A stretch of DNA of 64,000 nucleotides, from positions 558,001-622,000 of the forward strand of contig CAWABU010000004.1 in NCBI GenBank assembly GCA_963780345.1. The letters are read 5' to 3'. Positions within the stretch are counted from its first letter, which is position 1, and each line of letters begins with the position of its first letter. Below are positions 9,143 through 17,636 of this stretch, piece by piece. Made by a program: the position numbers and the translations under genes. Below the pieces are notes generated by a model, which saw only the letters and a list, made by a program, of their open reading frames with translations, did not search any database and had not been told where the DNA came from. This DNA comes from PALSA-693 sp963780345. GTDB lineage: Bacteria; Actinomycetota; Acidimicrobiia; Acidimicrobiales; Palsa-688.

Positions 9143-10108
9143 ATGGATTCCGATCCGGTTTCGACGATCAGTACATACTTCCGAGTCTGTGACGGGGTGC
9201 GAGTGAGGTTCGCAGATACGAAGGCTGACTCGGACGTCACCGTGCTGCTTTTGGCGCCATGGCCCGAGAGCCTTTGGGCGTTCCGCCGGATCTGGGATCG
9301 CATCACGAGGGTCGGCCGCGTGGTTGCCGTCGACATGCCGGGATTCGGGCACTCCGATGGCCGGCCGGAGCTGATTGCCCCGGACAGCTCGGGAGCGTTC
9401 CTGGCCGGCTTGGTGGATGAATGGGGCCTCGGAGCTCCGCACGTCGTCGGCCCAGACGTCGGCACGGCCGCGGCGCTGTTCCTTGCCGCCCAGGCTCCCG
9501 AACGCGTGACCAGCCTGACCATCGGCGGCGGCGCCGTTCGCATTCCGATCGAAGCGGGCGGCGCCCTCAAAGATATCATCGAAGCGCCGAGTCTGGACGC
9601 CGTGCGCGCCCTCGACGCCAGAACGAATATCGGCCACGCGGTCGAGCCCGGGGCCGCAAGCTCCAGCGAGCCGGAGGTTCACGAGGATTATGTGAGCGCC
9701 TACGACCTCGGGCGCTTCGCCGAGTCAGCGCGATTCGTACGAAGCTACCCCGAGCAGAACCCGGTGCTTCGTGACCTACTGCCGTCGATCACGACGCCGA
9801 CCCAGATCGTGGCGGGCCGCCACGATGACCTCGTGCCGTGGTCCAACAACGAGTATCTCCACGAACTCCTCCCCAATAGCGAGATCCATCCTCTCGACGC
9901 CGGCCACTTCGCATGGGAGCAAGCAGCCGAGGAATACGGCCGCCTCGTCGCCGACTGGGTGACCGGCGGGTATCGGCGCGCTGATGGTGGACTAGTGGGC
10001 TGCCTGCGAACTCGGCAGTCGGCTCTTCAGTGGCTGAGAAAGCCGAGGACATCGGCGGCGAACTCCGAGTGGTGCTGGAACAGGAACCCGTGGGCTGCGT
10101 CGGGGTAA
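9143..10108 (+). CDS. alpha/beta hydrolase with an aspartate nucleophile
   Basis: Hydrolase of the haloalkane dehalogenase/epoxide hydrolase type. The ATG at 9143 has GAAGGAGA just upstream; the frame upstream of it is antisense to tetR. The nucleophile elbow is GPDVG rather than GxSxG, so Asp is the predicted nucleophile; the acid lies in GRHDDLVPW and the catalytic His in DAGHFAWEQ. Divergent from TetR and probably repressed by it. The family-like sequence ends near VADWVTGGY; the last 35 codons or so cross a repeat fragment (9992-10014) and antisense sequence of the next gene, so the C-terminus seems to have been replaced after an insertion. Confidence 0.85.
   Translation: MDSDPVSTISTYFRVCDGVRVRFADTKADSDVTVLLLAPWPESLWAFRRIWDRITRVGRVVAVDMPGFGHSDGRPELIAPDSSGAFLAGLVDEWGLGAPHVVGPDVGTAAALFLAAQAPERVTSLTIGGGAVRIPIEAGGALKDIIEAPSLDAVRALDARTNIGHAVEPGAASSSEPEVHEDYVSAYDLGRFAESARFVRSYPEQNPVLRDLLPSITTPTQIVAGRHDDLVPWSNNEYLHELLPNSEIHPLDAGHFAWEQAAEEYGRLVADWVTGGYRRADGGLVGCLRTRQSALQWLRKPRTSAANSEWCWNRNPWAASG
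9992..10014 (-). repeat. end fragment of the inverted-repeat element
   Basis: These 23 bases (CTAGTGGGCTGCC then TGCGAACTCG) match the reverse complement of the right end of the element at 17478-17590 at all but one position. Only the end is present, inside the hydrolase 3' region, so it marks a decayed or partial insertion. Confidence 0.6.
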
Positions 10109-10500
10109 ATCTTGACGCTGGCGTTTGGGATGAGCCCGGCCAGCAGGTAGGAGTAGCGGGGTAGGACCATGGGGTCGCTGTCGCCGTTGGCGACCAGGAC
10201 CGCGACGCGGATCGCCTGAACTCGTTGCAGGGAGGAGTGGTCGGGGATACCCCATGCGCACACGGCGTCGTATTGGGCCTGCCGGGTCTGCCAGGTCGTC
10301 GGTGTGTCGCGGTCAGCCTGCCTGGCGAACATTCGCTCCAGCGACCTGCGCCCGGCGTCGCGGCTGTTGGAGGTCTGGGCGTAGAAGACCCGCAGGTAGC
10401 CGTCAGGGTCCGAGCCCGGCTTTCCGACCGCCCCGATCACCTCGGGGGCCCAGCCGTGCATGCCCGCTGCCTTGGGAGCCTGGGTGTAGGTACCGGTCAT
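10027..10500 (-). pseudogene. 5'-truncated alpha/beta hydrolase
   Basis: The 157 codons match only the C-terminal half of an alpha/beta hydrolase: the cap region (YLRVFYAQTSNSRDAGRRSL), the acid residue in NGDSDPM and the catalytic His in DAAHGFLFQH. The nucleophile elbow and oxyanion region are missing and were not found upstream in any frame, so it cannot be a complete enzyme. It nevertheless begins at an ATG with a strong GAAGGAGG site about 9 bases upstream, so a truncated product could be made. Confidence 0.6.
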
Positions 10501-10653
10501 TTCGGAAGCCTCCTTCGGTCAGTCCTACGTCCGCACCCGGTCAGTCTTGTCACTGTCGGTCGACCCTCGGCGCGACGGAGACGCGGCTGCGCCTTGTGAT
10601 GATCCCGGGCGACGATGGCAGGGTGTCCAGCATCAGGGCTCCTATCTTCCCCG

Positions 10654-10685
10654 GGGGGCCGGGCTCAGAGGTGAGCCCGGCCCCC
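10654..10685 (-). terminator. strong hairpin terminator
   Basis: GGGGGCCGGGCTCA and TGAGCCCGGCCCCC form a perfect 14-bp stem with a 4-base loop. It lies 26 bases beyond the stop of the minus-strand secreted-repeat gene (10712), which it probably terminates. No long T-tract. Confidence 0.65.
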
Positions 10686-10711
10686 ACTCGCCTTCGAGGG
10701 CTGGATCGGCA

Positions 10712-11260
10712 TCAGTAGCCGTAGCTATTGGCGTTGGTGTTGGCTGGCGCAACCGGCGCGGCCGGCGCAGCGTTGGGGGACCCTGCACCGAGACTCGGGG
10801 TGGCCACGAAGAACCCTTGTACGCCTTGGCCGGTGACCTGGCCGGGGGTGTCATCGATAAAGGTGTAAAGGAAGTGTCCGTTGTAGCGCACCTGTTGCCC
10901 GTTGGCATCGGGAAGCACGCTCAATGTGCCGGTAGCTCCGGTTTCGCTGGGCGAGGCCGAAACCAGCGGGGGCCATAGCGCGGCCAGACCGCCGCTTACG
11001 TGGGACTGGGTGGACGTGTCGGGACCGTAGGTGTAGAGGGGGAGGCCCCGGGCGTTGACCAGGATCTGTTCGGACTGGCCGCCAACCTTGGTGGTCGTGA
11101 CGTTGACCGTCGCCGATCCGACCGGAAAGGCTGCTGGCTTCGCGGCCGTGGCCGGTGCGGCGGTCGAGGACGAACCGGTGGCTTCGACCAAACCCACGGT
11201 GCCTCCCGCCACTACTACGCCGAGACCGAGCGCTAAGAGCATCTGCTTTGATCGTCGCAT
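10712..11260 (-). CDS. secreted repeat protein (COG4315/Lipoprotein_15-like)
   Basis: Exported protein of 182 residues. The start is one of two adjacent ATGs; ATG 11260 has GGAGGT at a better distance than 11263. A signal peptide (MRRSKQ, then a Leu/Val/Gly core) is followed by an Ala/Thr linker. Two copies of the family motif are visible: NARGLPLYTYGPD with AALWPPL, and NGHFLYTFIDDTPGQVTGQG. The cysteines usual in the CxGxCAxxWPPL segment are missing, and there is no lipobox Cys, so it is probably secreted rather than a lipoprotein. Function of the family is unknown; it is often linked to redox or envelope stress genes. Confidence 0.8.
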   Translation of the reverse strand: MRRSKQMLLALGLGVVVAGGTVGLVEATGSSSTAAPATAAKPAAFPVGSATVNVTTTKVGGQSEQILVNARGLPLYTYGPDTSTQSHVSGGLAALWPPLVSASPSETGATGTLSVLPDANGQQVRYNGHFLYTFIDDTPGQVTGQGVQGFFVATPSLGAGSPNAAPAAPVAPANTNANSYGY

Positions 11261-11523
11261 CATTACCTCCGGTGAGAAGCTGGTTGCGATGAAATAGCCC
11301 GCGGCGTTACACCCCGCCGGATCGTTTCCGTTCTTCGCCGCCAGAGGAAAGGAGGGCAGCCGGGGACCCACCCCTCTCCAGCGCCTCAGGCGAGTTGCGC
11401 CGGTCACTACTACTTGCCTCGAGACTCATGGCCGCCGGTCACAGCCGACGTGCAACCGCGCCCGGCCGGTCTCTGTAACCCGTTTGCTATCAGCGTGTGG
11501 ACACCAAAGCGGGTACAAGAGCC

Positions 11524-11537
11524 GTCGGTATACCGAC
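11524..11537. promoter_or_regulatory. perfect palindrome upstream of OB-fold gene
   Basis: GTCGGTATACCGAC is a perfect 14-bp palindrome whose centre lies 25 bases before the ATG at 11555 and just before its ribosome-binding site. An operator or an RNA hairpin is possible. Confidence 0.35.
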
Positions 11538-11554
11538 ACATGGAGGAAAGGGTT

Positions 11555-12049
11555 ATGACACAAGAAGGAAAAGAAATGAGACAGCCGGCCAGAATGTCGG
11601 TGGCGATATCCGCGAAGGCGGATCCCGCGGCCGGGGACCTTCACGACTGCGATGCCACCATCGTCCCCTTCCGCGTTCGGGGCGCTCCGGACCGCCCCGC
11701 CCCCCACCTGCGACATCACCGCAGGGTCGAAATGCGCACCGCGGACCTCGACGCCCCGGAAGGGGCCGTGCCAATCGCCCGGATCGCCCCCCGCCAGCAG
11801 GCGAAGGTGGCCGGACGGGTCGGGTCGATCCAGGTCCAGCTATGGTCCAGAATCCCCACTCTGGAGTTGACCATCATCGATACCGCTGGCGACATCCTCA
11901 TCGCCGTCTTTCTCGGAAGGCGCCAAATAGCTGGAATTCGGCCCGGAACCGACGTATCTGTTGAGGCCGTGGTCGCCTCCCGCTCCGGCGGACTCTCGAT
12001 GCTCAACCCCCTTTATGAGATCCTCCCCGATCCACCGATAGCAGGGTGA
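11555..12049 (+). CDS. OB-fold domain protein
   Basis: Product of 164 residues. ATG 11555 follows GGAGGAAAG at 11542-11550; the frame upstream lacks conserved sequence. Residues from about 70 on (VPIARIAPRQQAKVAGRVGS, then TLELTIIDTAGDILIAVFLG) have the strand pattern of an OB fold resembling the nucleic-acid-binding wedge of RecG-like proteins found in small actinobacterial proteins. The N-terminus is a variable, basic segment. Binding to DNA or RNA is inference. A perfect palindrome lies just upstream. Confidence 0.65.
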   Translation: MTQEGKEMRQPARMSVAISAKADPAAGDLHDCDATIVPFRVRGAPDRPAPHLRHHRRVEMRTADLDAPEGAVPIARIAPRQQAKVAGRVGSIQVQLWSRIPTLELTIIDTAGDILIAVFLGRRQIAGIRPGTDVSVEAVVASRSGGLSMLNPLYEILPDPPIAG

Positions 12050-12416
12050 GGGATCATCGGGCCGAGCCAGGGCCTTCTGGTTACCAAGGGGACATGGCCA
12101 GACCGCTTCGCGACCGAAGGGGTCGGCCGAGCGCCGCCGACAGGACGATCTCACCGAGCGATCCAGCCCGGGCAGCCGCGGTTCGGCAGCGAAGGGTGGA
12201 GGCCATCGAAGCCGGTGGCGTGTCCGGCGTAGGCTGACGAAGCGACGATCTCGAAGGCAGATCTCGATCAGTTTTGTCCCGTCGACGGTTAGGACCGATC
12301 AAGGCTGCGATGCAGGTCAGAGACCATTTCTTCGGCTCCCGCCTTCCGGCGGCGGGGTGAGCAGGCTCCCCTGATGACCAGCTGATGTAACCCGTGCGCC
12401 TATCTCTACGCAAGCT
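12050..12416. other. intergenic region before the ECF sigma gene
   Basis: No convincing gene in these 367 bases. One 63-codon frame from 12046 is Arg/Ala/Pro-rich and was not accepted. The region should contain the promoter of the sigma/anti-sigma operon, but no motif could be assigned with confidence. Confidence 0.4.
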
Positions 12417-13010
12417 ATGTTGTCCGCGTCTATACCCTCGGCAAGAAGGGCCGGTGAACGGCCCGAAGCAGGCGACGGCCGAGTCGTCCACCTGCACGTG
12501 GTAGACACCGATGTGTACTCCGACTGGGAGGCGGTGTACCGCGACAACGTGGACCGGCTCTACCGGTTGATGTACGCCCGGGTGGGCAACCGCCCCGACG
12601 CCGAGGACCTCACCTCAGAGGTGTTCAGGACCGCCCTGGGCCCGTTACGCCTGGCGTCGTCGAAGGGGGAAGTGCGCTCCTACCTGCTGGTTACGGCCCG
12701 GACGGTCCTGGCTTCGCATTGGCGGCGCCGGCTGGGTACCCCGGTGACGTCCATCGACCCGGACTCGGACCTGCTGTTCTTGGCCGGCCCGGCGGGCGCC
12801 GACCGGACCAGTGAGGCCCCAAACCGGGTGGCCCGCATCCTGGCCGCCCTGCCGGATCGCTACCGCCGGATCCTCGAACTCCGCTTCCTGGAGGCGTCCT
12901 CGATCAAGGAGGCGGCCCACACCATGGATATCAGTGTCAGCAACGCCAAGGTCCTCCAACACCGAGCCCTGCACATGGCCACCAAGATCGGACTGGAGCT
13001 GGACCAGTGA
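12417..13010 (+). CDS. ECF RNA polymerase sigma factor
   Basis: Extracytoplasmic-function sigma factor. Region 2 runs from YSDWEAVYRDNVDRLYRLMY through GNRPDAEDLTSEVFRTAL (about 34-73). Region 4 contains LAALPDRYRRILELRFLEASSIKEAAHTMDISVSNAKVLQHRAL (about 142-187), the -35-binding helix-turn-helix. The ATG at 12417 gives 197 residues; GTG codons closer to region 2 are possible starts. The stop overlaps the GTG of the anti-sigma gene, a standard sigma/anti-sigma arrangement. Confidence 0.9.
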   Translation: MLSASIPSARRAGERPEAGDGRVVHLHVVDTDVYSDWEAVYRDNVDRLYRLMYARVGNRPDAEDLTSEVFRTALGPLRLASSKGEVRSYLLVTARTVLASHWRRRLGTPVTSIDPDSDLLFLAGPAGADRTSEAPNRVARILAALPDRYRRILELRFLEASSIKEAAHTMDISVSNAKVLQHRALHMATKIGLELDQ

Positions 13011-13663
13011 GTCGACGAAAGATGTCCGCCTTCCTTGACGCCCTGGCCGCCGGGCGCCGCCCCCGTGGCTTTCGGGCCACCCCCGACGACGCCGCCGTCC
13101 TGCGCACCGCCATCGAGCTGGCGGCAGCCCGCCCCGACGAGGCCGCCCCCGACCCACAGTTCGTCACCCGCCTCCACCAGGAGCTGGCGGACCAGGCCGG
13201 GACCGCTCCGATCGTCCCCATGGTGCGCCCCAGGCCTCGGGGCCGCGTCGCCCTGGTGGCGGTGGCCGCCGGGCTGGCCCTGGTGGGAGCCACCGTGGCC
13301 GCCACCGAGAGCATCGATCATCCGGCCTCGACCCGGGCCGCACTGCCACTGCCGCTGCCACAAGGGCAGGAGTTGCGCACCGGCACCTTCGAAGACGCTG
13401 CCAGCCAGAACCTGGGCCAGATCGTCGTCTACGACGGGAACCCTTCGTGGGTGTACATGGTCGTCAAAGGTTCGAGCTATGACGGTCCGGTCACCTGCCG
13501 GCTCCACGCCACCAACGGCTCGACCGTGATGACCGGCGCCTTCTTCCTCCATGACGGTGCCGGCCAGCTAGCCAAAACCATAGGAGTCGACGTCGGCCAG
13601 CTCGGGGGCGCCCAGCTCGTGACCGCCACCGGCGCCACCCTGGCGTCCGCCACCTTCTCCTGA
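13007..13663 (+). CDS. membrane-anchored anti-sigma factor (putative)
   Basis: Product of 218 residues whose GTG overlaps the sigma stop. The N-terminal part (1-80) is soluble and cytosolic, with no zinc HxxxCxxC motif visible. One membrane span lies near residues 82-103 (VALVAVAAGLALVGATVAAT). The outer domain holds an anti-sigma-type beta domain (GQIVVYDGNPSWVYMVVKG). Position, topology and coupling suggest it binds the upstream ECF factor and senses an envelope signal; the signal is unknown. Confidence 0.75.
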   Translation: MSRRKMSAFLDALAAGRRPRGFRATPDDAAVLRTAIELAAARPDEAAPDPQFVTRLHQELADQAGTAPIVPMVRPRPRGRVALVAVAAGLALVGATVAATESIDHPASTRAALPLPLPQGQELRTGTFEDAASQNLGQIVVYDGNPSWVYMVVKGSSYDGPVTCRLHATNGSTVMTGAFFLHDGAGQLAKTIGVDVGQLGGAQLVTATGATLASATFS

Positions 13664-13750
13664 CCGGCGGGTGACGGCGCGGCGAACTCCTTGGTATGAC
13701 GTCGTAGGCGCCCGCGCCAGATGGTCAACCGCGCTTTGTTGCGCTGGGCC

Positions 13751-14173
13751 CTAAAATGGGCCGAGGTGGGGCCACGTGGGCGTGTCATTCCCGCTGAAGA
13801 GGCCAGATGGTCGATGGCCATTGTCCTTAGGGGTCCCCGACTGCGACTTCCGCGGTCTGTTCGGTCGGCCGGCATCGACCGAGATGGTGAACTCCCTCAC
13901 CGGGTGGGGCAGACGCAACCGGATCGTCGACCACCACCATCGGTGGGTCTTGAGTACCAGCCACCGTTTCGTGACCGTGACCCGCGCCACCCGGTCATCA
14001 GCCCCTACCACCGCGTGAAGATACCGGGCCGCCGGGGAGTCGCCGGCGCTCGACGGCTGGACCTGAACTCCCAACGAGCCGAGGGACGTGGCGACCTCAC
14101 TGACCGTATCACCCAGCTCTCCCATAAGCGTGGCTGCGTCCTCGCGTAACGCCGCCCGTTCCGTCAGACGCAT
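13751..14173 (-). CDS. hypothetical protein
   Basis: The ATG at 14173 was chosen over the longer frame to 14329 because GAAAGGA lies just upstream and the extra part is Arg/Ser-rich. The 140-residue product starts with a charged helix (LTERAALREDAATLMGELGD), then a compact beta-rich part with WLVLKTHRWWWSTIRLRL, and a Pro/Arg tail. Soluble, no known domain. Convergent with the anti-sigma gene. Confidence 0.55.
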   Translation of the reverse strand: MRLTERAALREDAATLMGELGDTVSEVATSLGSLGVQVQPSSAGDSPAARYLHAVVGADDRVARVTVTKRWLVLKTHRWWWSTIRLRLPHPVREFTISVDAGRPNRPRKSQSGTPKDNGHRPSGLFSGNDTPTWPHLGPF

Positions 14174-14415
14174 GTCTTTCCTTTCTCGGTTCGTCGAGAG
14201 GGACCCAGAAGCGCCGTACCGTTGGACATCAACGGACCGATCACTGTCGAGACGGATTCCTCGTTGGGACTTTCTCGTCGATGAGATATAGCCGGTCAGG
14301 TTACGAGTCCCGCCCTCATGAGTCGTCAAGGAAACGCGTCTGTCCGCCTAGCCCCGACGGGTAACCCGTCGTCGTATTCCTTGGCGAACGAGTAAACCGA
14401 TGAGGAGATTTACCA

Positions 14416-15072
14416 GTGACGCAAGTCTTTGCTGTTTCCAGGCTCTGGCGGGTGGCATCACCGCGCCACCGAAAGGTCCGTTGGCGCGGCGACTGGGTGG
14501 AGATTCTGACCCTGGTGCTCCGGCTCGTCGCGGTCGGTTTGTTGAGCGCCGTCGGGTGGATTCACCTGCACCTGTGGCAGACCGGCTACCGGCACATCCC
14601 CGCCATCGGCCCACTGTTCCTGGCCTCGGCGGTGAGCGCCTTGATCGTCGGCGCCGGCTTGCTGGCCCGGCCCAGTCGTCTGATCGGTCTTTCGGGGATC
14701 GGGCTGGTCATGAGCGTACTGGCCGGTCTGATCGTCAGCGTCAACGTGGGCCTGTTCGGGTTCAAGGAGTCGCTATCAGCCCCATTTTCGGTCGAGTCGA
14801 TCGTGCTGGAGATCGCCGCGGCCGTCACGCTGGCGGCCTGGGTGGCCCTGGACTTCACGAAAGAGGGCCGCCAGACCGATCCGGCCGTACAGGTCGCGTC
14901 GCAGCTCCCAACGACCACGCGCCAGTTGTCCGTTGAGACGCAGGCCCGGATCTCGGGCCGGGAGGCGGACCCGACGCCGACACGGAGCCGACCGGTGGCA
15001 GCTGCGGACGCGGCGAGCTGTCACCACCACGGCTCGATTCTCAGAAAGGAACCCCAAGTAGATCGTCGGTAG
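14416..15072 (+). CDS. four-span membrane protein
   Basis: Starts at GTG 14416 with GAGGAG at 14402-14407. Four hydrophobic spans are visible (about 30-55, 63-83, 88-115 and 124-146), after a basic N-terminus and before a Thr/Arg-rich cytosolic tail containing CHHH. I do not recognise the family. It begins a new transcription unit pointing away from 14173. Confidence 0.7.
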   Translation: MTQVFAVSRLWRVASPRHRKVRWRGDWVEILTLVLRLVAVGLLSAVGWIHLHLWQTGYRHIPAIGPLFLASAVSALIVGAGLLARPSRLIGLSGIGLVMSVLAGLIVSVNVGLFGFKESLSAPFSVESIVLEIAAAVTLAAWVALDFTKEGRQTDPAVQVASQLPTTTRQLSVETQARISGREADPTPTRSRPVAAADAASCHHHGSILRKEPQVDRR

Positions 15073-15226
15073 ATCGATCGCCGCCGCGGCCTTGGCCTCC
15101 GGTATCGGGGTCGCCGCGGCCTGATCCGGTGGGGGCCGAGAACTCGACGGTGGCCAGGCCCGCCGCCGGCCGGCCGCCCGATCGGCGCTTCCCGGCCGGC
15201 CTGCCGAAGGCCCCCTTTCCCACGGC

Positions 15227-16042
15227 CTAACCGCTCGTGCCGAGCCGTGCTTGCCACCATTCGACCGGTACGATCCGCAGGGCCAGCTCAAGCGTGCCGC
15301 GGTCGAGGGCTTCGGCGAGTTGGATGATGACGACGAGTCGGTCGGTGAGCCATTCGATACCCAGGTCGGCCTCGATCTGCACCGCCGGGCTACTACGAGC
15401 CCTCTGCTGGCGGCGCACGTCGGTTGGCGGGTTTGTCGTGTCCAGAACGTTGCCGATCCAGGCCAGGTCTCCCGCCAACTCGACGTGACGGTCGATGACC
15501 TCGGCATAGGTCTCGGCGTTGAGCATCACCGCAGCCCATCGGCCCAGCAGCAGGTCAGCCTGTTCGGCGAGAAAGGCGATCTCAGTGCGCAGGTGGTTGA
15601 GCCGGTCGTGGTCGCCGACGATGTCACGGACTGCCGCGGTCAACCGGGCCGTGTCTCGGACCATCTCGGCCCCGATGCCAAGGAACTGGGGGTGGTTCGG
15701 CTCGATTGCAGGCGACCCGGCAAGCTCGAGCAGGCCGAGCCAGATCATGCGGGCGTTACGAACCAGCTCGAACATCACGTACTGGGCGAGGGTGCTCCAC
15801 CGTCGACGTCGGCTCCGTTCAAGTACCTCGTTGATGACCGCGACGGAGAGCATCACCACGATCACGCTGGCGACCAGACCGGCGAGCATGGTGTGCCGCC
15901 CCCAGAAGCTCCCGCTGACGGCATCAGAGACGACGCCACCGACAAACGCCGCCAGGGCGACGATAGCCAGTAGTCGGGTCCTTCGCAGGTCAGAGTTGGC
16001 CGACCGGGAACGTCGTGGTCCTGACAGGCGGCCGGACGTCAC
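15227..16042 (-). CDS. membrane-anchored hypothetical protein
   Basis: Product of 271 residues. Two hydrophobic segments at about 24-42 and 52-72 are followed by a long, mostly helical cytosolic part rich in Leu, Glu, Arg and Asp (for example AEQADLLLGRWAAVMLNAET). The overall plan resembles uncharacterised actinobacterial membrane proteins. Its start lies 66 bases beyond the stop of the SnoaL-like gene (16109) on the same strand, so the two could be co-transcribed, but no function can be given. Confidence 0.7.
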   Translation of the reverse strand: MTSGRLSGPRRSRSANSDLRRTRLLAIVALAAFVGGVVSDAVSGSFWGRHTMLAGLVASVIVVMLSVAVINEVLERSRRRRWSTLAQYVMFELVRNARMIWLGLLELAGSPAIEPNHPQFLGIGAEMVRDTARLTAAVRDIVGDHDRLNHLRTEIAFLAEQADLLLGRWAAVMLNAETYAEVIDRHVELAGDLAWIGNVLDTTNPPTDVRRQQRARSSPAVQIEADLGIEWLTDRLVVIIQLAEALDRGTLELALRIVPVEWWQARLGTSG

Positions 16043-16108
16043 CGCGGCGGAAAGCGGGTTAGATGATGGACCCCGTGTGGCGAGCTCACTCGAGCGTGAC
16101 GCAGTCTG

Positions 16109-16573
16109 CTACGGAGCGGAGGGGCGGGTCTCGCTCCAGTCCAGGATAAGGTTGCGCTCCTCGAAATACCACACCCCGTCCAGCTTGACGAAGCGGTCGA
16201 GGTAGCGCAGCCAGGCCACCATGATCTTCCGGTTGCCGTCATCGGTGAAGAGGTGGTGGGCAATGGTGTAGCTCTCCCCGTTGGCCCGGTCGCCGTCGAG
16301 AGTGACCGTGCATTGCCCGTTGAAATGCATGGTGGCCTGGTAGCGGTTCAAGTCGTCGAAGACCGGCGACAGCGCTTCCCGACCTTCAAGTACGTAGCTG
16401 GCCTCGCTGCCCTCGCCGTCCATATAGACCGCGAAGCGGGTGTCAACCGTAAAGAGGGCCTTCTGTCCTTCGGCGTCACGGCGATCCGCGCAATGGGCGT
16501 AGGCGTCGAACAACTCGCGGATGGCGAGGCGGTCGGCGGCTTGCTGGGGTGAGAGTATGACCTGAGACGTCAC
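16109..16573 (-). CDS. SnoaL-like (NTF2-fold) protein
   Basis: Starts at GTG 16573, which has GGGAGGG at 16581-16587; an in-frame ATG at 16600 is the alternative. The 154-residue product shows the NTF2/SnoaL_4 pattern: DRLAIRELFDAYAHCADRRD, then HFNGQCTVTLDGDRANGESY and WLRYLDRFVKLDGVWYFEER. Such proteins include dehydratases, isomerases and hydroxylases acting on small aromatic or polyketide-like molecules. Divergent from the TetR gene at 16734, so it is probably that regulator's target. Confidence 0.85.
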   Translation of the reverse strand: MTSQVILSPQQAADRLAIRELFDAYAHCADRRDAEGQKALFTVDTRFAVYMDGEGSEASYVLEGREALSPVFDDLNRYQATMHFNGQCTVTLDGDRANGESYTIAHHLFTDDGNRKIMVAWLRYLDRFVKLDGVWYFEERNLILDWSETRPSAP

Positions 16574-16593
16574 GCCGAGTCCCTCCCGACTAC

Positions 16594-16624
16594 TTGACAT
16601 GTGTATAAGATTGACATGTGTATA
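16594..16624. promoter_or_regulatory. directly repeated operator
   Basis: TTGACATGTGTATA occurs twice (16594-16607 and 16611-16624) with a 17-bp period; each copy has the palindromic core ACATGT. The pair lies in the gap between the divergent SnoaL-like and TetR genes. Confidence 0.6.
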
Positions 16625-16733
16625 GAAACACGGATCGGGCCGCAATGCAAGGGGGTGCAAAGCCAGCGGCCGACGGTGCGCGAGCCGTAGGGGATAGCGC
16701 CGCGACCGTTACCGCGATGTGGAGCAGAGCCCT

Positions 16734-17306
16734 ATGAGGGGGCGCACCGATCCACGCATTTTGCGGACGGCCCAAGCCTGCGAGCAGGCCATCGTGGAGC
16801 TCGCCTCCGAACGCCCCGTCTCACAGATCACCGTGGCCGAACTGGCCGACCGAGCCGGGGTGACCCGCGCCACGTTCTACAACCGCTACCTCAGCCCGCT
16901 CGACCTACTCATCCAGGTGCTTCTCGCCGACCTGGAGCGCGCCCACCGCCTCGAAGAGGCCCGTCGGGCCGAGTGCCGTTATTCGGCCGCCCAGATGTTG
17001 CGCCTGGCGACCGGCGACGTCGCCGACCACATCGAGCGATTCCTGGCCATCTACCAGCAGGCCGTGCATGACCCAGCCGACAACGGGGTCTACGAGGCGC
17101 TCGTGCGCCACTTCACCGACTACAGCCTTGCCTTTATCGCTCGCTGCACCCATCCCGACCTTCCCCAGACCAACCATGAGGTCATCGCCCAGTTCGTGGC
17201 CCACGGCTTCGCCGGAGCTATCAAAGCCTGGCTGAGAGACGACTCGCTGACCAAAGCGGACCTGGTCGAGTCGGCCGTCGCCTGTGCACCGCTCTGGTGG
17301 AGCTGA
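16734..17306 (+). CDS. TetR family transcriptional regulator
   Basis: The helix-turn-helix ITVAELADRAGVTRATFYNRY (about 33-53) is typical TetR. ATG 16734 and GTG 16719 are both possible starts; the ATG gives 190 residues. The C-terminal ligand domain is helical with an HFTDYSLAFIARCTHPDLPQ segment. It is divergent from the SnoaL-like gene and probably binds the direct repeats at 16594-16624. Confidence 0.88.
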   Translation: MRGRTDPRILRTAQACEQAIVELASERPVSQITVAELADRAGVTRATFYNRYLSPLDLLIQVLLADLERAHRLEEARRAECRYSAAQMLRLATGDVADHIERFLAIYQQAVHDPADNGVYEALVRHFTDYSLAFIARCTHPDLPQTNHEVIAQFVAHGFAGAIKAWLRDDSLTKADLVESAVACAPLWWS

Positions 17307-17477
17307 CACAGAACGTCACTCCACATTTCAACCGAAATCTCTGTGACCGGACACAACCACGTGAATCGATCCGTGGTAGGTCGTCGGCGGCCCTGAGGAA
17401 GGCATCTGGATCAAGAACGCCCAACCGCCGCGAGGGTGACCGGCTTGCGTTTCGCGAACACCCGACGAGGCACGCGC

Positions 17478-17590
17478 CTAGTGGGCCGGCCAGAAACTCG
17501 ACGCCGGAAACTCGGCCATCAGAATGCCTGGTCGCACGACGACAGCTGGGGCGCGAGTTTCCGGCGTCGAGTTCGCAGGCAGCCCACTGG
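17478..17590. repeat. complete copy of a 113-bp inverted-repeat element
   Basis: Begins CTAGTGGGCCGGCC and ends CAGGCAGCCCACTGG. Arms of about 38 bp match with few differences and share the block CTCGACGCCGGAAACTCG in inverted orientation; the centre (about 36 bp) contains AGAATGCCTGGTCGCACG. Other copies lie at 28471-28581 and 28224-28281, with an end fragment at 9992-10014. Small size, no coding capacity and inverted termini suggest a MITE or a structured extragenic repeat. No obvious target duplication was seen. Confidence 0.75.
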
Positions 17591-17636
17591 CCCGGCACCG
17601 ATCAACCCGCGTCAGTTGCTGGCAGACTTGGAGCTG

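Noticed and set aside
12046..12237. 63-codon ORF before the sigma gene
   Set aside because: Basic, low-complexity translation, poor start context, no recognisable pattern.
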